From NCBI GenBank assembly GCA_023055355.1, contig JALJCS010000001.1, positions 53,325,381 to 53,389,380 of the forward strand: a stretch of 64,000 bases of DNA. Direction: 5' to 3'. Shown piece after piece: positions 27,901 through 40,564 of this stretch (position 1 is the stretch's first letter; the number at the start of each line of letters is the position of its first letter). Source of the DNA: Agelaius tricolor. Its lineage: Eukaryota > Chordata > Aves > Passeriformes > Icteridae. A program made the translations under genes and the position numbers. Below the pieces are notes generated by a model, which was given only the letters and a program-made list of their open reading frames with translations, made no database searches and had not been told where the DNA came from.

Positions 27901-30900
27901 GCTACTGTGCATCTACTGCTTGCAGCTAAGAAAACCCACTCAGGTGCCTATTATGAGCATATTTTCCACCTCCATTATTACAGTTTGAGCCAGAATTTCT
28001 AATTTTTGTTTTCTAATTTTTAAAACCTTGCTAAGACAGATGAAAGTTTACCAAAGGTGGCCCTGATCTGTGGGAATTCATGCAGGGATTTGCAGGCAGA
28101 AGTCTGCGTCACTGCTACCGGGAGTTGCTTTTGCTACTCATTTGAGTGAAAAACAGGTAGAAGTTCCTCCATCCTCCTCAAGGTTCTTGGCCATAAACAC
28201 CAGTGCAGGGAATGACCATGTGCGTGCAGCAGAGCTTCTTGGGAAGATTGCCCCTAACATCCTACAGTTAATAAAGCTCTGCTGCCTGACTACAAAGGAT
28301 GAGATAAATGATCCTGTGATTCTCATTTTTAAAAAATATTAGTCAAAGGTTACCATAAGGTACTCTTCCATTTCCCCCCTACATTACTTAATGAAAGGAG
28401 AGCTGTAAGATTCAGGTAGCCCAAAGTGCTGGGTCTTAAAGCACTGGGTCTGAACCAAGACCTGTGGACTTAATGGAACTCCTGTGAGATGTGCGAGATG
28501 TGCTTGACATGAAAAGTGGTGTGTGCAAGAGCCCACTGTATTTTAGCTAAGGGTAGTGAAGCACTGATTTTATTTCAGCTTGTATTTTAATATTAATATT
28601 TTTAAATGGCCAGCTCATCTGACAGTTGTCTCAGGCCAAGGTGAAATAGTTAAAAATGTAGTCAGAAGAGTTTGTAGATGTTGGTTATGGGAGATGCTGA
28701 GCACTGTCTAGTCCTTCCACAGTCTGTGGGAGGTTAGAGGACCCAGCACCTCCACTTTGACAGAGGTCCAACCAGAGTAAGCTGCACTAGAAAAAAACAT
28801 TGGAGTTGCCTACCTACTTCAGGGTAGCAGTTTTTAGTCTCAATTCATTTTGTAATTAACAGCTGCCCAAGGCTGATCCTCTCAGCCCCGAGTTTATTTT
28901 CCTTAGGAGAATAGCAGACTTGGGATTGCCTGAAAACTCCCTTGTCCTTTTTTTCTCAGAGAAATCATTCTTCTAATTCCAGTAGGAGCAGAAAATTGTG
29001 CTGCAGCTCTGTTACAGAGCTGGAGCTCTGCTTTGTTGCTGATTTGGTGCTCAAAAGTCACTGTCTCTTCACTAGCTCTACAGCAGCCTCATGTAAGCAA
29101 GCTGTTGTGGCTAAACACGACCACCCCTGCTTAAAGCAAAGTTTATCATTTATAAGACTGCAGCCTGTTGATGCTATAATTACATCATGCTGCTTGTCTG
29201 CTCTGCGCTGAAAGGTATGCACACTAGATGACGTTTCTTTAGGGATTAATGAAATTATGTCTTTATTTAAAGTGGTGAAAGAAAAGAATGAGTAAGAATA
29301 AACTGTCATTTCCTTTAACAGTGAAGGTAGAAAGGTGTGTGGCATAGAAACAAAACCTCTTGTAGTATATATTAGAATATTTCAGAAACTGTATTTCCTT
29401 GATGAAGTAAATTGCTTATCAATCTCTTAACGTAAGCAACAAGGCATTTGCAAACTGTACTGAATTTCTGCTGTTCTTTAGTATCTGCCAACTAAAAATC
29501 CAAGCCTGAAATGTCCAAATATTAATGTCATTTTAAATAAAACTAATCAAACCAAGTGATTAATTTCACTTTAAAAAAAAAAAATGCTTTTTATCTTGCA
29601 CTCCTCAAGTCCTGTCTCCAGAGGGGAGATACAAGGACCCTGCTGTGCACACAGTGCCTGTGCTGGCAGAGTGACTCACCAGCTCCTCAGGGCTGTGCCT
29701 GGAGATCGATAGAATCCCCTCCTGTCTGCCTACTCAGCAAGTGATTGTCAGGGTAATCCAACCCCTTGCCCATTTTTGTCAGTATAAGTGCTCTGTTTCA
29801 GTGTGGGCTTTGTGCACCCATTGCAGTTGATTTGGTGTTTCTTGGTTTACTTTTGGTGCTTGATGCTTTTCATTTCTTTGTAGTGGATGAGTACTTTGAA
29901 CAGCTCTAATTGAAAAGTCATTCATGTTCATGATTAGAAATGTGTGAGAGCTGATTGCAGTAAGGGAAAACTGAAATGGGAACTGTAAGGGACCTGCAAT
30001 GGTAGGGCCACGTTTCTTTCAGACTCTTTGTTTTCCTGAAAATTCATATTTCTTACGGTTGCATATATCATTATTGCTTATTAGGCAGCAATACGGAAAG
30101 AACTGAATGAATTCAAGAGCACAGAAATGGAAGTACACGAGGAAAGTCGGCAATTTACCAGGTGGGTGAATCCCCCTTCTTGTGTAAGTGTGAGAAATGA
30201 GTATGACAGCAACCCTCTGCTTTCCTGCAAGTTCTCTGCAGTTGTGTCATGATTTGTGTGGATTCCTATCATGAGTCCCCTTGAATCCCACCACTGATTC
30301 TGTTGGAATTCCCACTATTGCTGATGCCATCTCTATACAGCAGTGCAGGTGACTGCAATGGATTGGTCACTAGAAAAAGATTGGGGAATCTAAAAAATAA
30401 TCTTATGCAAGAACCCGTCAGTTCTTACAGATGAAGTTAGTGATCTTCAAGCACACAAAATAAAAGGGGTTTCCTTCTCTGGCAGCACTCCCTTGCTCAT
30501 TGACGTATACATTTGTGTAGATGCATTTCATAAGTGAAAATTAGATGATGCTTTGAACTTCAGAAAAGCTCACCAGTGTCTTGGCGAGCTTTCTAAGGAT
30601 CACTTAGGCTCCTGGCAGCAGTTTCTGGGGAACAAGATAGATTCCCTTGTTGCAACTTCTGATGTGTTAATGTGGATTTGTTTTGTTCTCTGCTTTGGAT
30701 AACACCAAGATGTTGTCTGAAGCATTGTTATTTGAAGAAGCTCTGAAGTATCCACAGTATTTTAGCAGGGTTTCAAATTTGGCAGAATTATTCCTAGGGG
30801 GAGGGACACACTTTCTGAAATCTCCATGGCTGTATTCATTTTTCTTGGAAGTTACAATGGCTGAAAATTGCCACCAACAATCGAAACTTGATGTTAGGTG

Positions 30901-33703
30901 GGCCAACATTGTGTCCACAGTATTAATGTCTTTGCTTCCACGGAAAATTGTCAGATAGAACCAATTATCTAAGACTGGGTCCCTTCTGTTTCCTGCTACT
31001 GTTTCAACCAAACTCAGGATCTGAGCTAGTGAGTGTGAATCACCTAATTAAAAAATGCATCACAAGGAAAATTCATGATGGGTGTTTCATGTATCTGCTG
31101 CTTCACTGTTTGATTTCACAACTTCAGTGATTTCTTTCTCACCAAAACATGGAGTTTTTAAAAATAATAACATCACTTCTGTGTAGATACAACATAAACA
31201 AATTCATTTTTAAAAATCCAAACCAGCTTCACAGACAGCAAACCTAAGCCACAAGACGAACCAGGATGCAGGGGTTTAATGTAGTGTTGCATTCTGACCA
31301 TTAGAAAATGTATTTTTCAAACATGGAGATGTATCTTTTAATTTGGCTTCTGATGTAATTTTCTCTTTAGGTATCACATAGTATATCTTTTTCAGAATGT
31401 ATAAAAATACTACTTTTAAAAAAAGAGCATCCCAAGGGAGAGAATAAAAATAGCAGGTATAGAAACCAACCCCCTGCTTACATTGTTGTGTTTCTTGAGT
31501 TGCTTTGCAATACTGAAGCCTAAGTACAGACAGGCATGATTCATACAAAAATAATTGGATATTTTTTCATGAGCTTTGAGAACAGTTGAGGCTGATTGCA
31601 ACTGGATTCTTGAAAGCTGAACCAGGAATCTCATGGAGTGACAAACCAGTAAAAAAGTGAATTATTTACTTTAAGGAGGGCCTTTGAAAATGGAGTAAAA
31701 AATAGGAACAGCCAAATTGTGATCAGTGCAGGCAATGATTCTACAGGGTGCTGAAAGCATTTCAGCTGAGGGAAGTCAGTTTTTTTTTTCTTTATCCCTG
31801 CTGTTTTGTTTCACTGGTCATGTTGTGGAGTTACTACACAGAAGTCAGAAGAGTAACACTAGAAAAAACTAATTAAGAGCAGAATAACATGCAAATGTTT
31901 TAAGTCAATTGCAATTTTGAAAATAAAAAGCGATCTAATTTTTTCTGTTTTCTGATACATAATATTAGATTGATACAACAAAAGTGATTTAAGAAAACCA
32001 TAGACAGAAGTCTCTATCCAGAGAATTAATTTCTCATACATTAATTATTTTCAAGATCACTGAGATTATGCAAACCAAAAGGCACTTGCATTGGCACCTG
32101 ATTAGCAAAGCCTATTCTGTGATAGACTGAGACAACAAGGAAGCTGCTTAATAAACAAAAATAGTTTGTAGTATATGGTTTCCTATATTATTGCAGATTA
32201 AATATAGATGATTTAATACTATAATCAGTATTTACAATATATTTGAAATGTTAAAAATTTATATCAAACTTGAAAAAGAAAGAACAATGGGTTTCATTGT
32301 TCATTGTTTACTGTAATGACTGTTACTTGACTGGTTTTCTAGTCCTAGTAAATTAGACTGATTCTTTCTGTTATTTCTTAACAAAATCAAAGAAAATTAG
32401 TTTCTAAAAATAAAGAAATCAATACAAGTTTGGGAGGAGCATATTAGCAGGTCTTCATGAAGTGTTTCTAAGGAAAATGCTATATATAGTCCAGTATATT
32501 GTTTTTCCACAAAATAGAAAACCCCTGTGTCTTTTTAGCAATCCTCTGTACCCTCATTTAGCAGATCAGCTGCATAGTTGTGAATGTCAGGCTTTGTGCA
32601 CACCTCCTTCATTTGAGAAATCCATCCCTGTATTGTATTGAATCAACTTACAGGGATAATGTGTGGAACTATTAAGAGAAAATGTGTCAAACAAAAACTC
32701 AGGTAAATTTTTTGTGTAGATGTATCATTATCTATGCCTTTTTCAGGCTGCTGCATCTTTTACTACTTCATGGACAGATACATTTTTAAAGCCATTTAAA
32801 CAGAGATATATGTCTATACACTGAGAACCTGATACTGGTGCCCTCCTTACCCTTTTGCTTGGATTCATTACATTTAGCATGATTTAGAATTTCAGCTGCT
32901 GTAGGTTCCTAACTTATTATAGAAAGGGTTGGTGACACCTTTTGGAGCAACCCACTTCTCTAGCCATCATACAGGCAATCTGGAGTGATGTATATGCCCT
33001 ACCTAAAAGCCTAAAAAAGTGAGGTATATTTGGGTCTCCATGTACCTCAGTTCACTGCTGTTAATAAGAAGAAAGCATCTGAAATGCTATAAAATTTGCT
33101 GCTTACTTAAAAGAAAATACAACATTTTTGTTAGCCTCATTTTACACAAGGATTAAAACCCCAGAATTTTAATTTTTATGGTTTAGCAAAGCTTTTCTGA
33201 TAATACTTACTGACAGTATCTGCAAATAATGGATGAAATTGTAGCTAAGTCTGTATAGGCAAACAGACTGGAGACTCTTCTCTGGCCCTGAGGCCAGCAA
33301 GCTTGGCACAGCTTGAATCCATGCAGTTAACCTGTTCCTCTCACCTCAAAACCCTTCCCAGCCTGCCTGCTGTCTTCTGCTAACCCCAACCACGCCCAGG
33401 CAGTACCTGAAAGCACTGGCTGACCCAAGCAAAACACCGCTATGGACCACACTGGCAGGTTAATGGCACAGACAGACAGTGCTTGAGCCACACCAAATCT
33501 CTGTTTGGTTTTCTAAGCAGAGAGAGATGGACACCAGGAAATAACAGGTCTGGCTCTAAACCAATACAGATCAGGAAAATCAGGAATAACTGGCTGACAA
33601 AAGGAAACAGCTGTGAGAAGGGGATGAGGATCAGTGTCATTGTCAGTTGAAATAACATAATTCTAAGATTTTAATTCATCTTTTCAGGTTTCATCGTCCA
33701 TAA
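9736..33703 (+). CDS. PHACTR2: PHACTR2, phosphatase and actin regulator 2 (3' part; nine coding exons)
   Basis: PHACTR proteins bind G-actin through RPEL motifs and protein phosphatase 1 through a conserved C-terminal tail, linking actin state to PP1 targeting. Coding exons seen: 9736-9969, 13567-14110, 15341-15552, 18008-18164, 20246-20301, 26589-26650, 27632-27769, 30085-30161 and 33688-33703. All junction phases agree. Numbering the 497 visible residues from the first complete codon: proline-rich linkers at 1-300, a 12-Asp tract at 312-323, RPEL motifs at 349-355, 387-393 and 425-431, then the PP1 tail at 436-497 with the RVxF-like ILRF, the YV pair, Arg and Trp459 of the RVxF-PhiPhi-R-W string. 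It ends in FHRP. The TESPDY and FTRFHRP tail variants, together with LTV1 next door, favour PHACTR2 over PHACTR1, 3 or 4. The 5' exons, including the first RPEL, lie outside the window. The intron after 27769 has a GC donor. Confidence 0.93.
13200..13219. repeat. Poly(T) run, 20 bases
   Basis: Uninterrupted T run in the PHACTR2 intron about 350 bases upstream of the 13567 exon. It could be the reverse complement of an old retroposon tail, but no body is recognisable. Confidence 0.75.
13567..14110 (+). CDS. PHACTR2: PHACTR2 exon: large Ser/Pro-rich linker
   Basis: This is the longest exon seen here (544 bases), between the acceptor ttttag and the donor GTGAGA. It encodes a Ser/Lys-rich start, a KKKPGKQ basic patch, and a polyproline block ([16 protein letters not shown]) at about 13876-13930. 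The exon is GC-richer than its introns, and the open frame matches the phase of both neighbours. The disordered linker is the fastest-evolving part of the family. An overlapping open frame on the minus strand is a codon-bias shadow. Confidence 0.88.
15341..15552 (+). CDS. PHACTR2: PHACTR2 exon: acidic region with poly-Asp tract
   Basis: Acceptor aaacag ends at 15340 and donor GTAAGC starts at 15553. The exon encodes the acidic segment that precedes the RPEL cluster in this family, including [13 protein letters not shown], followed by 12 consecutive Asp codons and ENASTE. It enters with AG+C and leaves in phase 1 (A+GC), consistent with both neighbours. Confidence 0.92.
15498..15533 (+). repeat. 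(GAT/GAC)12 trinucleotide repeat coding for 12 Asp
   Basis: Twelve consecutive Asp codons, ten GAT and two GAC, form a coding microsatellite. The last eight GAT codons are uninterrupted, so length variation between individuals is likely. PHACTR proteins generally carry an acidic stretch here, so the acidic character is functional background while the exact length may drift. Confidence 0.9.
18008..18164 (+). CDS. PHACTR2: PHACTR2 exon: first RPEL of the C-terminal cluster
   Basis: The exon lies between the acceptor cctcag and the donor GTATCA. It encodes the [19 protein letters not shown] core, a RPxxxEL actin-binding motif, followed by EDKNILQ and a conserved linker ending GTKLV. The Arg of RPEL contacts the hydrophobic cleft of G-actin in characterised family members. 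Frame and phase agree with the flanking exons, and this segment is among the most conserved in the family. Confidence 0.95.
20246..20301 (+). CDS. PHACTR2: PHACTR2 exon: second RPEL of the C-terminal cluster
   Basis: This 56-base exon lies between the acceptor ctcacag and the strong donor GTAAGT. Joined to the preceding exon it reads [19 protein letters not shown], a complete RPEL motif split across the intron. The exon leaves in phase 1 and joins in frame to 26589. Confidence 0.95.
26589..26650 (+). CDS. PHACTR2: PHACTR2 exon: charged linker between RPEL motifs
   Basis: This 62-base exon lies between gaaaacag and the donor GTGATG. It encodes the charged linker [20 protein letters not shown], which leads into the last RPEL motif. 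Length and phases fit exactly. Confidence 0.94.
27632..27769 (+). CDS. PHACTR2: PHACTR2 exon: third RPEL and PP1-binding string; GC donor
   Basis: This exon of exactly 46 codons follows the acceptor cttacag. It encodes [10 protein letters not shown] (RPEL), then [12 protein letters not shown] and [18 protein letters not shown], carrying the RVxF-PhiPhi-R-W PP1-docking elements. It ends at Lys (AAG), followed by GCAAGG rather than GT. The family continues ADK-AAIRKEL, and the next exon starts exactly with AAIRKEL, so the GC donor is required. The only nearby GT (27751) would delete a conserved LTPADK segment. Confidence 0.94.
30085..30161 (+). CDS. PHACTR2: PHACTR2 exon: PP1-binding tail
   Basis: This exon lies between the acceptor ttattag and the donor GTGGGT. 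It encodes [20 protein letters not shown] followed by SRQFT, the highly conserved tail helix of PHACTR proteins. It ends with AG of a split Arg codon completed in the last exon. Confidence 0.95.
33688..33703 (+). CDS. PHACTR2: PHACTR2 terminal coding exon (FHRP stop)
   Basis: After the acceptor ttttcag at 33681-33687, 16 bases complete the split Arg and encode FHRP then TAA at 33701. All PHACTR proteins end in (F/Y)HRP, so this tiny coding portion is secure despite its size. It is too short for any ORF caller to see. Confidence 0.95.
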
Positions 33704-35260
33704 CTGTTTGACCGTATCCCATATTTCAAGTAACAATTTTCTTTGGGGAAATCATTGCGTCCTGAAGACCTGAAATTGCACTGGAACTAGATTATGAGTG
33801 TGTGCTACAGCTTACCCTGAGGCTAATGAAGAAGGTGGCCCTTGTCTTTGTCAATGGACAAATGATTAGTCTTGGAGGAGAACCCACAGGAAGCATTTGT
33901 CCATGTCCAGACAAACCACGGTTCTGTGGCCAGCCCACACGGACAAGCCAGTGGACTTCTTTGTGAGAGCTCCATGAGTCAGGAAGTGCTGAAGACAATC
34001 GCTGGAGAGCCTGCTGCCAGGATCTCATCCGGCTTCATGGGGCTGGGACTGAGGGGAACAAAGAGGGAGCGGGGGTGACAAAAGAACTGAGAGCTGGGGG
34101 AAAAGAGACTTTGTCTGTCAGTCCACAAAGCTAGGTGGAATAGATGGGACTGCTCAACAATGCATTTGGCCAGTGGGAAGAATTATTTTTAAAAGAAAGA
34201 CTGTAAGCAACTGTGCATGTAGGTTTTTTTCAGTGGATGCAGCCTGTCTTAAAAAGATAGCAAGCCATAAGTCCTTGTGTCATCAGTATTTAGGAAGAAC
34301 TATCATTTTCTTTGGTGCCAGTAAATGCAGTTGCCAGAAATTAGTCCTAGTATAACTCAACTGTCTTTTTTTAAATCCCAGTGCACATGCTTCAGGAAAA
34401 TACATGGAACATTCATACAGAACAAGTAATATATTTTTCGGTTTTTTAATGTTGACATACTCTGGATCCTCAGAGATACATAAACAGGATTTGAAGGACA
34501 AATAATGTGACACTATGAATGCAATGAAATGCTTTGTGTTTAGAAACACTCCTTGCTGTCTGTCACTTGCCATTCAAACCAGAGAGATGATTATATTTGT
34601 CATCCATGGCAGGCAGTAGTGACAACTTTGACATCATGCTAGAGTGAATCCAAAGTCAGAATTGAAATTAGGCACAGAAGTCTTTATTAATAGGCCTGAG
34701 CAGTGACTACTAATTTAACTTTTTACATTTAAGGACTCTTGCACTGCTTTGAGGAAGAACTCCCAGACGAATCAGCATGTCTTCAGCTGATGGTCCTTTA
34801 AAAGTGAAAGAAAAATCATTGGAGTGTCTCCAGCCTGTTTTTGTTGAGTGTGAAGAATGCTTCTTAGATTCCTAATTTTTTATACTATCTTGAAATTGTA
34901 CATGTGAATAGAATACTATTAAAATTAAGTGATATGGAGTGTGAAAGGCAATACATACATGGTTTTTCTAAATTGGCCCAAAGGCCTATTAAAAAGCCTG
35001 TGGCATTGTTTACACTAAGAAATTCTCTGTCCTATATTAGCACTTATTTATCCTTTGAATTAGTGTACACAACAGTGGGGGAGGGGGTCTGGAATTCACA
35101 TACGCATACATTTAATGCAGTATTACAATATATTTGCTATTTATCCTTTCTAATGTGTGTACATATTACAATTTATTTTTGTCTTTTATGTGTCCTGTTC
35201 AGTTTTTAATTATGAAGTGTAAGTATTTCTTTTTCTGGCAATAAAAGATTTGTGTAGATG
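33704..35260 (+). other. PHACTR2: PHACTR2 3' untranslated region (to proximal poly(A) site)
   Basis: Sequence from the stop codon to a canonical AATAAA at 35240-35245 with T/G-rich sequence just downstream. Mammalian PHACTR2 transcripts have long 3' UTRs, so a distal site further into 35-41 kb is possible. Several AATAAA-like hexamers occur there, but none is clearly better. The end coordinate is approximate. Confidence 0.55.
35240..35245 (+). terminator. Candidate poly(A) signal AATAAA for PHACTR2
   Basis: A perfect AATAAA hexamer in ctggcAATAAAagattt, followed within about 20 bases by tgtgtagatgtga, a GT-rich downstream element. It lies about 1.5 kb after the PHACTR2 stop codon. Confidence 0.5.
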
Positions 35261-36820
35261 TGATTTTTACCTCAGATCCTGTGATAGATTCTTGTGGAAT
35301 GTGTTTAGTTTATAAAATTGAAGGTTGTTGTTAGAGATGTCAGCCTGAAGGCAGGAAGGCAATTTGGTGGCTAAAATTAGATATCCCTCTTTAGAGCTAT
35401 TTACAACAAGACCAGGTTTGCATGAATGAGGTGGATTATTTTAATGAAGAACACTTCTAGTAACAGAAGAGTGCTTTCCAACAGCTGTCACTCTCTGTCA
35501 CTCTATTATTTTTAAAGACATTAGAAAAGCTTTTTTAAAAAAGGTAAAATTTAAATGACTTTTAGGATCCATTACACTTTGGTAAAAATCTAATGATGTA
35601 CAAGCCACAAAATATCAATAACCAAATAAAAAAAGCCATCTACATGCTTATAGCAAAGAAAAGGAAGCAGCACCTTCCTTTTTTAATGGAATCAATAAGA
35701 GCCACTAGGATTCCATTTGCAGAAAATAAGCTTCTGGAAAGTCCATCATTTTATAAATATAGAAACACCACTCTGACATCAAGGAAGCAGTGAAAATGTA
35801 TTCTTTGGCACTAAATCATACAGGAATTAGCAGGGCATTAGGTTTGTCAGCAATTCTGGTAGAATGCTAATTTTTATTTTTAGAATTTGAAGAGTAAACT
35901 CAAAAGTTACACTAGAATAGTTCTGCTTAAACTTTTTTTTTTTTTTGCTGATGTTGCCAATGTGTGAGGTAGGAATGTGTGTCCAAAATCATATAAAGGT
36001 CTACTTCAAAATATTGACTTTGAAGTATAAAACACAGTATTTCACTTCAAAGGAAATGAGAGGAGCAATGAAACAGATCTCAGTGTTGCATTAATCCCAT
36101 TGAAACATTTGAAAGCAGCCAAGATACTGAAGGCAGAAAGACAGCTGTTACACAGGCAGAATAACTCGGACAAAGGTAAGGTCAGACTATAAATATTTTA
36201 TATAAGACAGTAGCTCCACCCCCATGCCAAGGTGGTGCTTACACAAGCAAACTAAAACTTGTTCAACTCTTAGGATGAAGTGAAAAAATTGACTTTGCAA
36301 GAAGACATTCCTTTATACTAGGCCTGGACCATGGATGGAAAGTCACATCCCAACCTTATTGTTTTAAGAGTAATAACACAAAGATGAGGATACAACTTCT
36401 GGCTCAGACTTCTTCAAGCTGAAGTTATGTCATAAGAAATAAGGATGTGTCGGTGAGGTATCACTTAGGCTTTTCCTATCTTCCTTGTGGGGTTGGAGGG
36501 GTTTTTTTAAAGTATTCCCTCCAAGCCATTTCTAGTTGCAGGACTCTAGCCTTGGTAGAGATGCTGAATTAATTTTTAATTTCTTACTATTTTGATAATA
36601 ATCAGATGCATAGTGTGGCCCACAGTTCAGCGAACCAATTAAGCCTATTTATGTAACTGGACAAAAAGACTTACCTTTATGGGAACTTATGTAAAATTTT
36701 ATGTAGTATACTACATAACATAATTATAAGATGTAGCAGAATTAGAACTTCAAACTATTCACAGTGTATTGTATCCACACAGTGACACAGAATTGTATAT
36801 ACTATTTTTGTATTCTAAAT

Positions 36821-36900
36821 ACAAAATTTAGAACTTAGAATTTAGAATTTTGAAATTAAATTTTAAAATTGAAAAATGGAATTTAGAAATTTAGAATTTT
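36821..36900. repeat. Low-complexity AATTTAGA-type repeat
   Basis: Degenerate head-to-tail copies of a ttagaattt / aatttagaa unit, seen directly in the sequence. It is probably slippage-derived satellite-like sequence. Confidence 0.6.
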
Positions 36901-37644
36901 GTGGCAGAATTTTTTGGCAGAAAAACAACAGCTGTAAAGTGTTGTCCATGCAATAAAAAATAACGAGAATTTGGTATGTCACCATGTGCAAGTTTGCTTC
37001 AAGAAGCCTGAAGTCAATTTCTGCTGTTTCTCCTAGTTGTCTATATTGATAAGTTCAAATGTTTTCCAGTTGCATCAACAACCCATTGGAAATATTACAC
37101 CATATACCTGCTTTGGTGCTGCGTGCCTTCTAGAAGGGAAAAATCAGGGTAAGTCCTGAGAAATTAATGAGTTAATAATCCTAGAGTTAAAAACATGTTA
37201 AATAGGCAAAGAAAAAATAGCACTTTTCATGCAAAGTATAGTACAGCCCAGTTGGCTAAGAGGGATCAGCATGATAATTTTATCAAGTTGGATGAATCAT
37301 TTAAATGTCACGCACAAGATATGACAAACCTTACACACATGATACCTATGTTCCCACAGAGGTATGTCTACATCCACAGAAAGAGAAAATGAGCAGCTTG
37401 AAGTGGCTTCTGAAATTTTCTAACATATAATATTTATCAGTATAATCACACATCACAGTATGTTGCTGTGGGTGCAAAAGAATGGATGCTTAATCAAATC
37501 CTTATTTCTTCTTCACATAAAAAATTGAAATGGTTTTAGAGTGTCTCATCTTTTGGGTAATACATATTAGTCTTTGTAACTCAGATACAGTCTATCTGGA
37601 TTTCTTTTTTTAATTGTGCTATATATGTTGACTCAACAAGTACC

Positions 37645-37663
37645 AAAAAAAAAAAAAAAAAAA
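37645..37663. repeat. Poly(A) run, 19 bases
   Basis: Uninterrupted run of A. No recognisable retroposed body is attached on the 5' side, so it is best described as a simple repeat. Confidence 0.75.
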
Positions 37664-40180
37664 TTAAATGCTAATGATTATTTAAGCTAACATTTCAATG
37701 GTGACTTGAAACATGTTAGGACCAGAAGCAATATCTCTTCAAAGTCACTGAAAGTATTCATGGCCATTTGTAGCTCTACAGACTGCATTTATTTGTTGTG
37801 TTTATCATTTACCTACAGTTGTGCATGTCCCTTGCTGTGGTGGACTTCACTGACCTCTGATGTGGTGTGGGGCAGGACAGCCCCACCATCTGCTTTGGCC
37901 AACCTGAGCACCTCATAGAGAAGCACCACAACCTCAGTGCTGACATGGAAAAACCACATCAGATAAGCACCCATGTTTTAACTTGAAAACCAAATTAAAG
38001 CTGTGAAACAAAGGGATGAAGTATCCCTGATATTATAGAAATTAGACCACTCCTTCCAGGTGAAGTCAGTGCTTGGTTTCCTGCAGAGATGCTTCAAACT
38101 CAGATCTGTAACTAATAATACTACAGCTACATGAGACAGTTTGTTTCAAAGTAACAGTTGCTTAACCTGACTATAGACTCAATCTGAGCCCTGATTTTGT
38201 ATCATCATAAAGTGCAAAAAGATACAGCCAGCAACAGGCTAAAAACATCTAATCCAGTCTGGCAGCCTGGGAATCAAGCAAAACTCCCCGATTGTCTGCA
38301 GCTGGCAGGGCTTGGAGTCAGGGTAGGGAGAGCCACACTGTCACCTGGGTACCTGGCAGCACAGGCCTGTGTGAGCACTGCTGACATCCTAAACAGAGAC
38401 CAGAATATTGGCCCATGTCTTCATGTCTGTTAATGCTTTAATGACAAAGAAAACCAAGCTGAATGCCTACATTTGCATGAGACTGTCAGGTGCACATGAA
38501 CCATGTGTTTAACACTTTCATGTCCTCTGGTTTTAATGATCTTCAGGAGTTAAGATCTGTGCCATTGCTGTAAACTAAACTGAAAATATACTCAGGGTGA
38601 AAAAGCAAGTATGGATAAACTTGCCTCCTGCCTTTAGGATCTTCCACATTTAGTTCCATTATTAGTTGCTAGCTGTAGTCTTATTATACCAAGATCAGTG
38701 CAATATTCACTGATGGGGCACAGATTATGATGGAAAGAAAAAATATATTCTGAAAGATTTTATAAAGATGATACAAAAATATTTTGAAGGTCGGTTTAAA
38801 AAAAAAAAAAAAGCAGTCCCCAGAATAGCTTAAAACTTCTATTTAACAGAAATCTGAAAAAAAAAACCCACCCAAACTTATGAAACTGTATCTATACAGA
38901 GAAAGGGAGAAATGGAGTGAAATTAATATATATTTGCTGTAATGTTCAAACAGGTTTATATTTATAAACTCTAATAACTAATAAGGTCTTGTTTTACTTT
39001 GTGTTCCCATTTCAAGATTTTAATGGAAATAAAGCTCATATGAACTAGATACAGCATTTCACCAATATTTTATAGAAGCTACATACTGCATTGGATAGAA
39101 ACAAAGAGAGCAATGGTATTATCTGTATCTTCTTGTTCAAGCATAAATTCTTTATATTAAAAAAAATCTTGCAATACTATGTCAAATTTAACAATATTTG
39201 AACATTGTTATGATGTAGTAAAATGTTAAAACATTGCTAAACATATCTCCCATTCACTACTTTGTGTGGTGGTATATTGATTTGTAAATTTGTACAAAGT
39301 TTAGAATTAAAGAAATACTGCATTTTGGATTATTATTATTTTAGCTGGTGTGGTTTGAAACAAAAATATCAATGGCTTGTTTGAACGGGCATTTGACTGT
39401 ATCAGCAGCAGAGGAAGGGTGTGGAGATGGCACATGCTTAATTGCCTGCAACTCTTTAAATAGCTCTTAAGTTTTGGGGGGAAGAGGGGGTTTCCTTAAA
39501 AAAAAAAAAAAACAACAGAATTCCATTTACAACCAAACTGCAAATCTGAGAGAGGCACAAGAAGACTGCGGAGCACAGACACTGTTGTGCACTCAGGAGC
39601 CGATAAGCTGGTAAGTTTGTGTCCCTTCCCGGCGTTCTGCGGCACAAAAGCTCAAACGGTAAATCATGGCAAGGTTTGTGTGCTTTGCTTTGGACCCAGC
39701 TGCACCTTAAACACTGGGAGATCACAAACCTTTATTTCTCTGTCAGAGCTGCAGTACACCAGGACAGGCTCAGCAGTAGGAATCATTGCTCTGCTGCCTC
39801 TTCCAAGCAAGCCTGCATGGACATGACCCCAGTAAGGAGGGCTCGATCACACATCCACAGCAGTGCGGGCTGCTGAGCTCCAGTATGCTCTTCCAAGGGT
39901 CCAGTACAGCCACAAGATTCTTACTTGTTGAACAGACTCTAAGGCAGCCACAATCACCTGTAATGGAATTGGCACATCAATTCATTGCAAATAAAATTTT
40001 GCATACAGAGTGTCACCCATTCACACACACTGGGCCAGTTCTTAGACTTTATTTTTTCTATTAATTTGGTGAAAAATAGTAAAAAATTATTCTTTAAGTA
40101 ACTTCCTTTGATTTCATTAAATGTTCCCATTTTCAAGACAAGTAAGGCAAAAAAATTTCAAACCTTGGTTCCCTATTGCT

Positions 40181-40216
40181 AAATAGCTACTGGTAACTAA
40201 ATAGTTACTGGTAACT
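40181..40216. repeat. Tandem duplication, 2 x 18 bases
   Basis: Two adjacent 18-base copies (aaatagctactggtaact and aaatagttactggtaact) differ at one position. Confidence 0.8.
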
Positions 40217-40530
40217 ACAAAAAATGTATCTGAAACATTATCAGCTTAGAATTGCTGTCCCTCCAAAATGTGCTTTCCACATGTTTCATTACTTTCAAAA
40301 GATGGAAGGCTGTGGAGAATCAACACCGACAACTTTTCAGCTTACGCAGGGTGAATTTTATGTTACAATTATAAAATTAATGCTACTTGGTTCAGTGTGA
40401 TTGAATATGGTAACTCTGAAGAAGTGGCAGATCTGATACTGCATTTTATACTGGTGTGTGATATCTGTGAATGCCAGTAACTGTTACAAATTAATGATAG
40501 CTACTTCTTGAGATTTTACCTGTAATGTAA

Positions 40531-40564
40531 TGTGTATATATATACACACACAAACACACACAAA
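40531..40564. repeat. TA/CA microsatellite
   Basis: A compound dinucleotide tract: TGTGTATATATATA followed by interrupted CA repeats. Likely length-polymorphic. Confidence 0.8.

Noticed and set aside
37645..37663. Poly(A) run considered as the tail of a processed retrocopy
   Set aside because: No gene-like body precedes it and no target-site duplication is evident.
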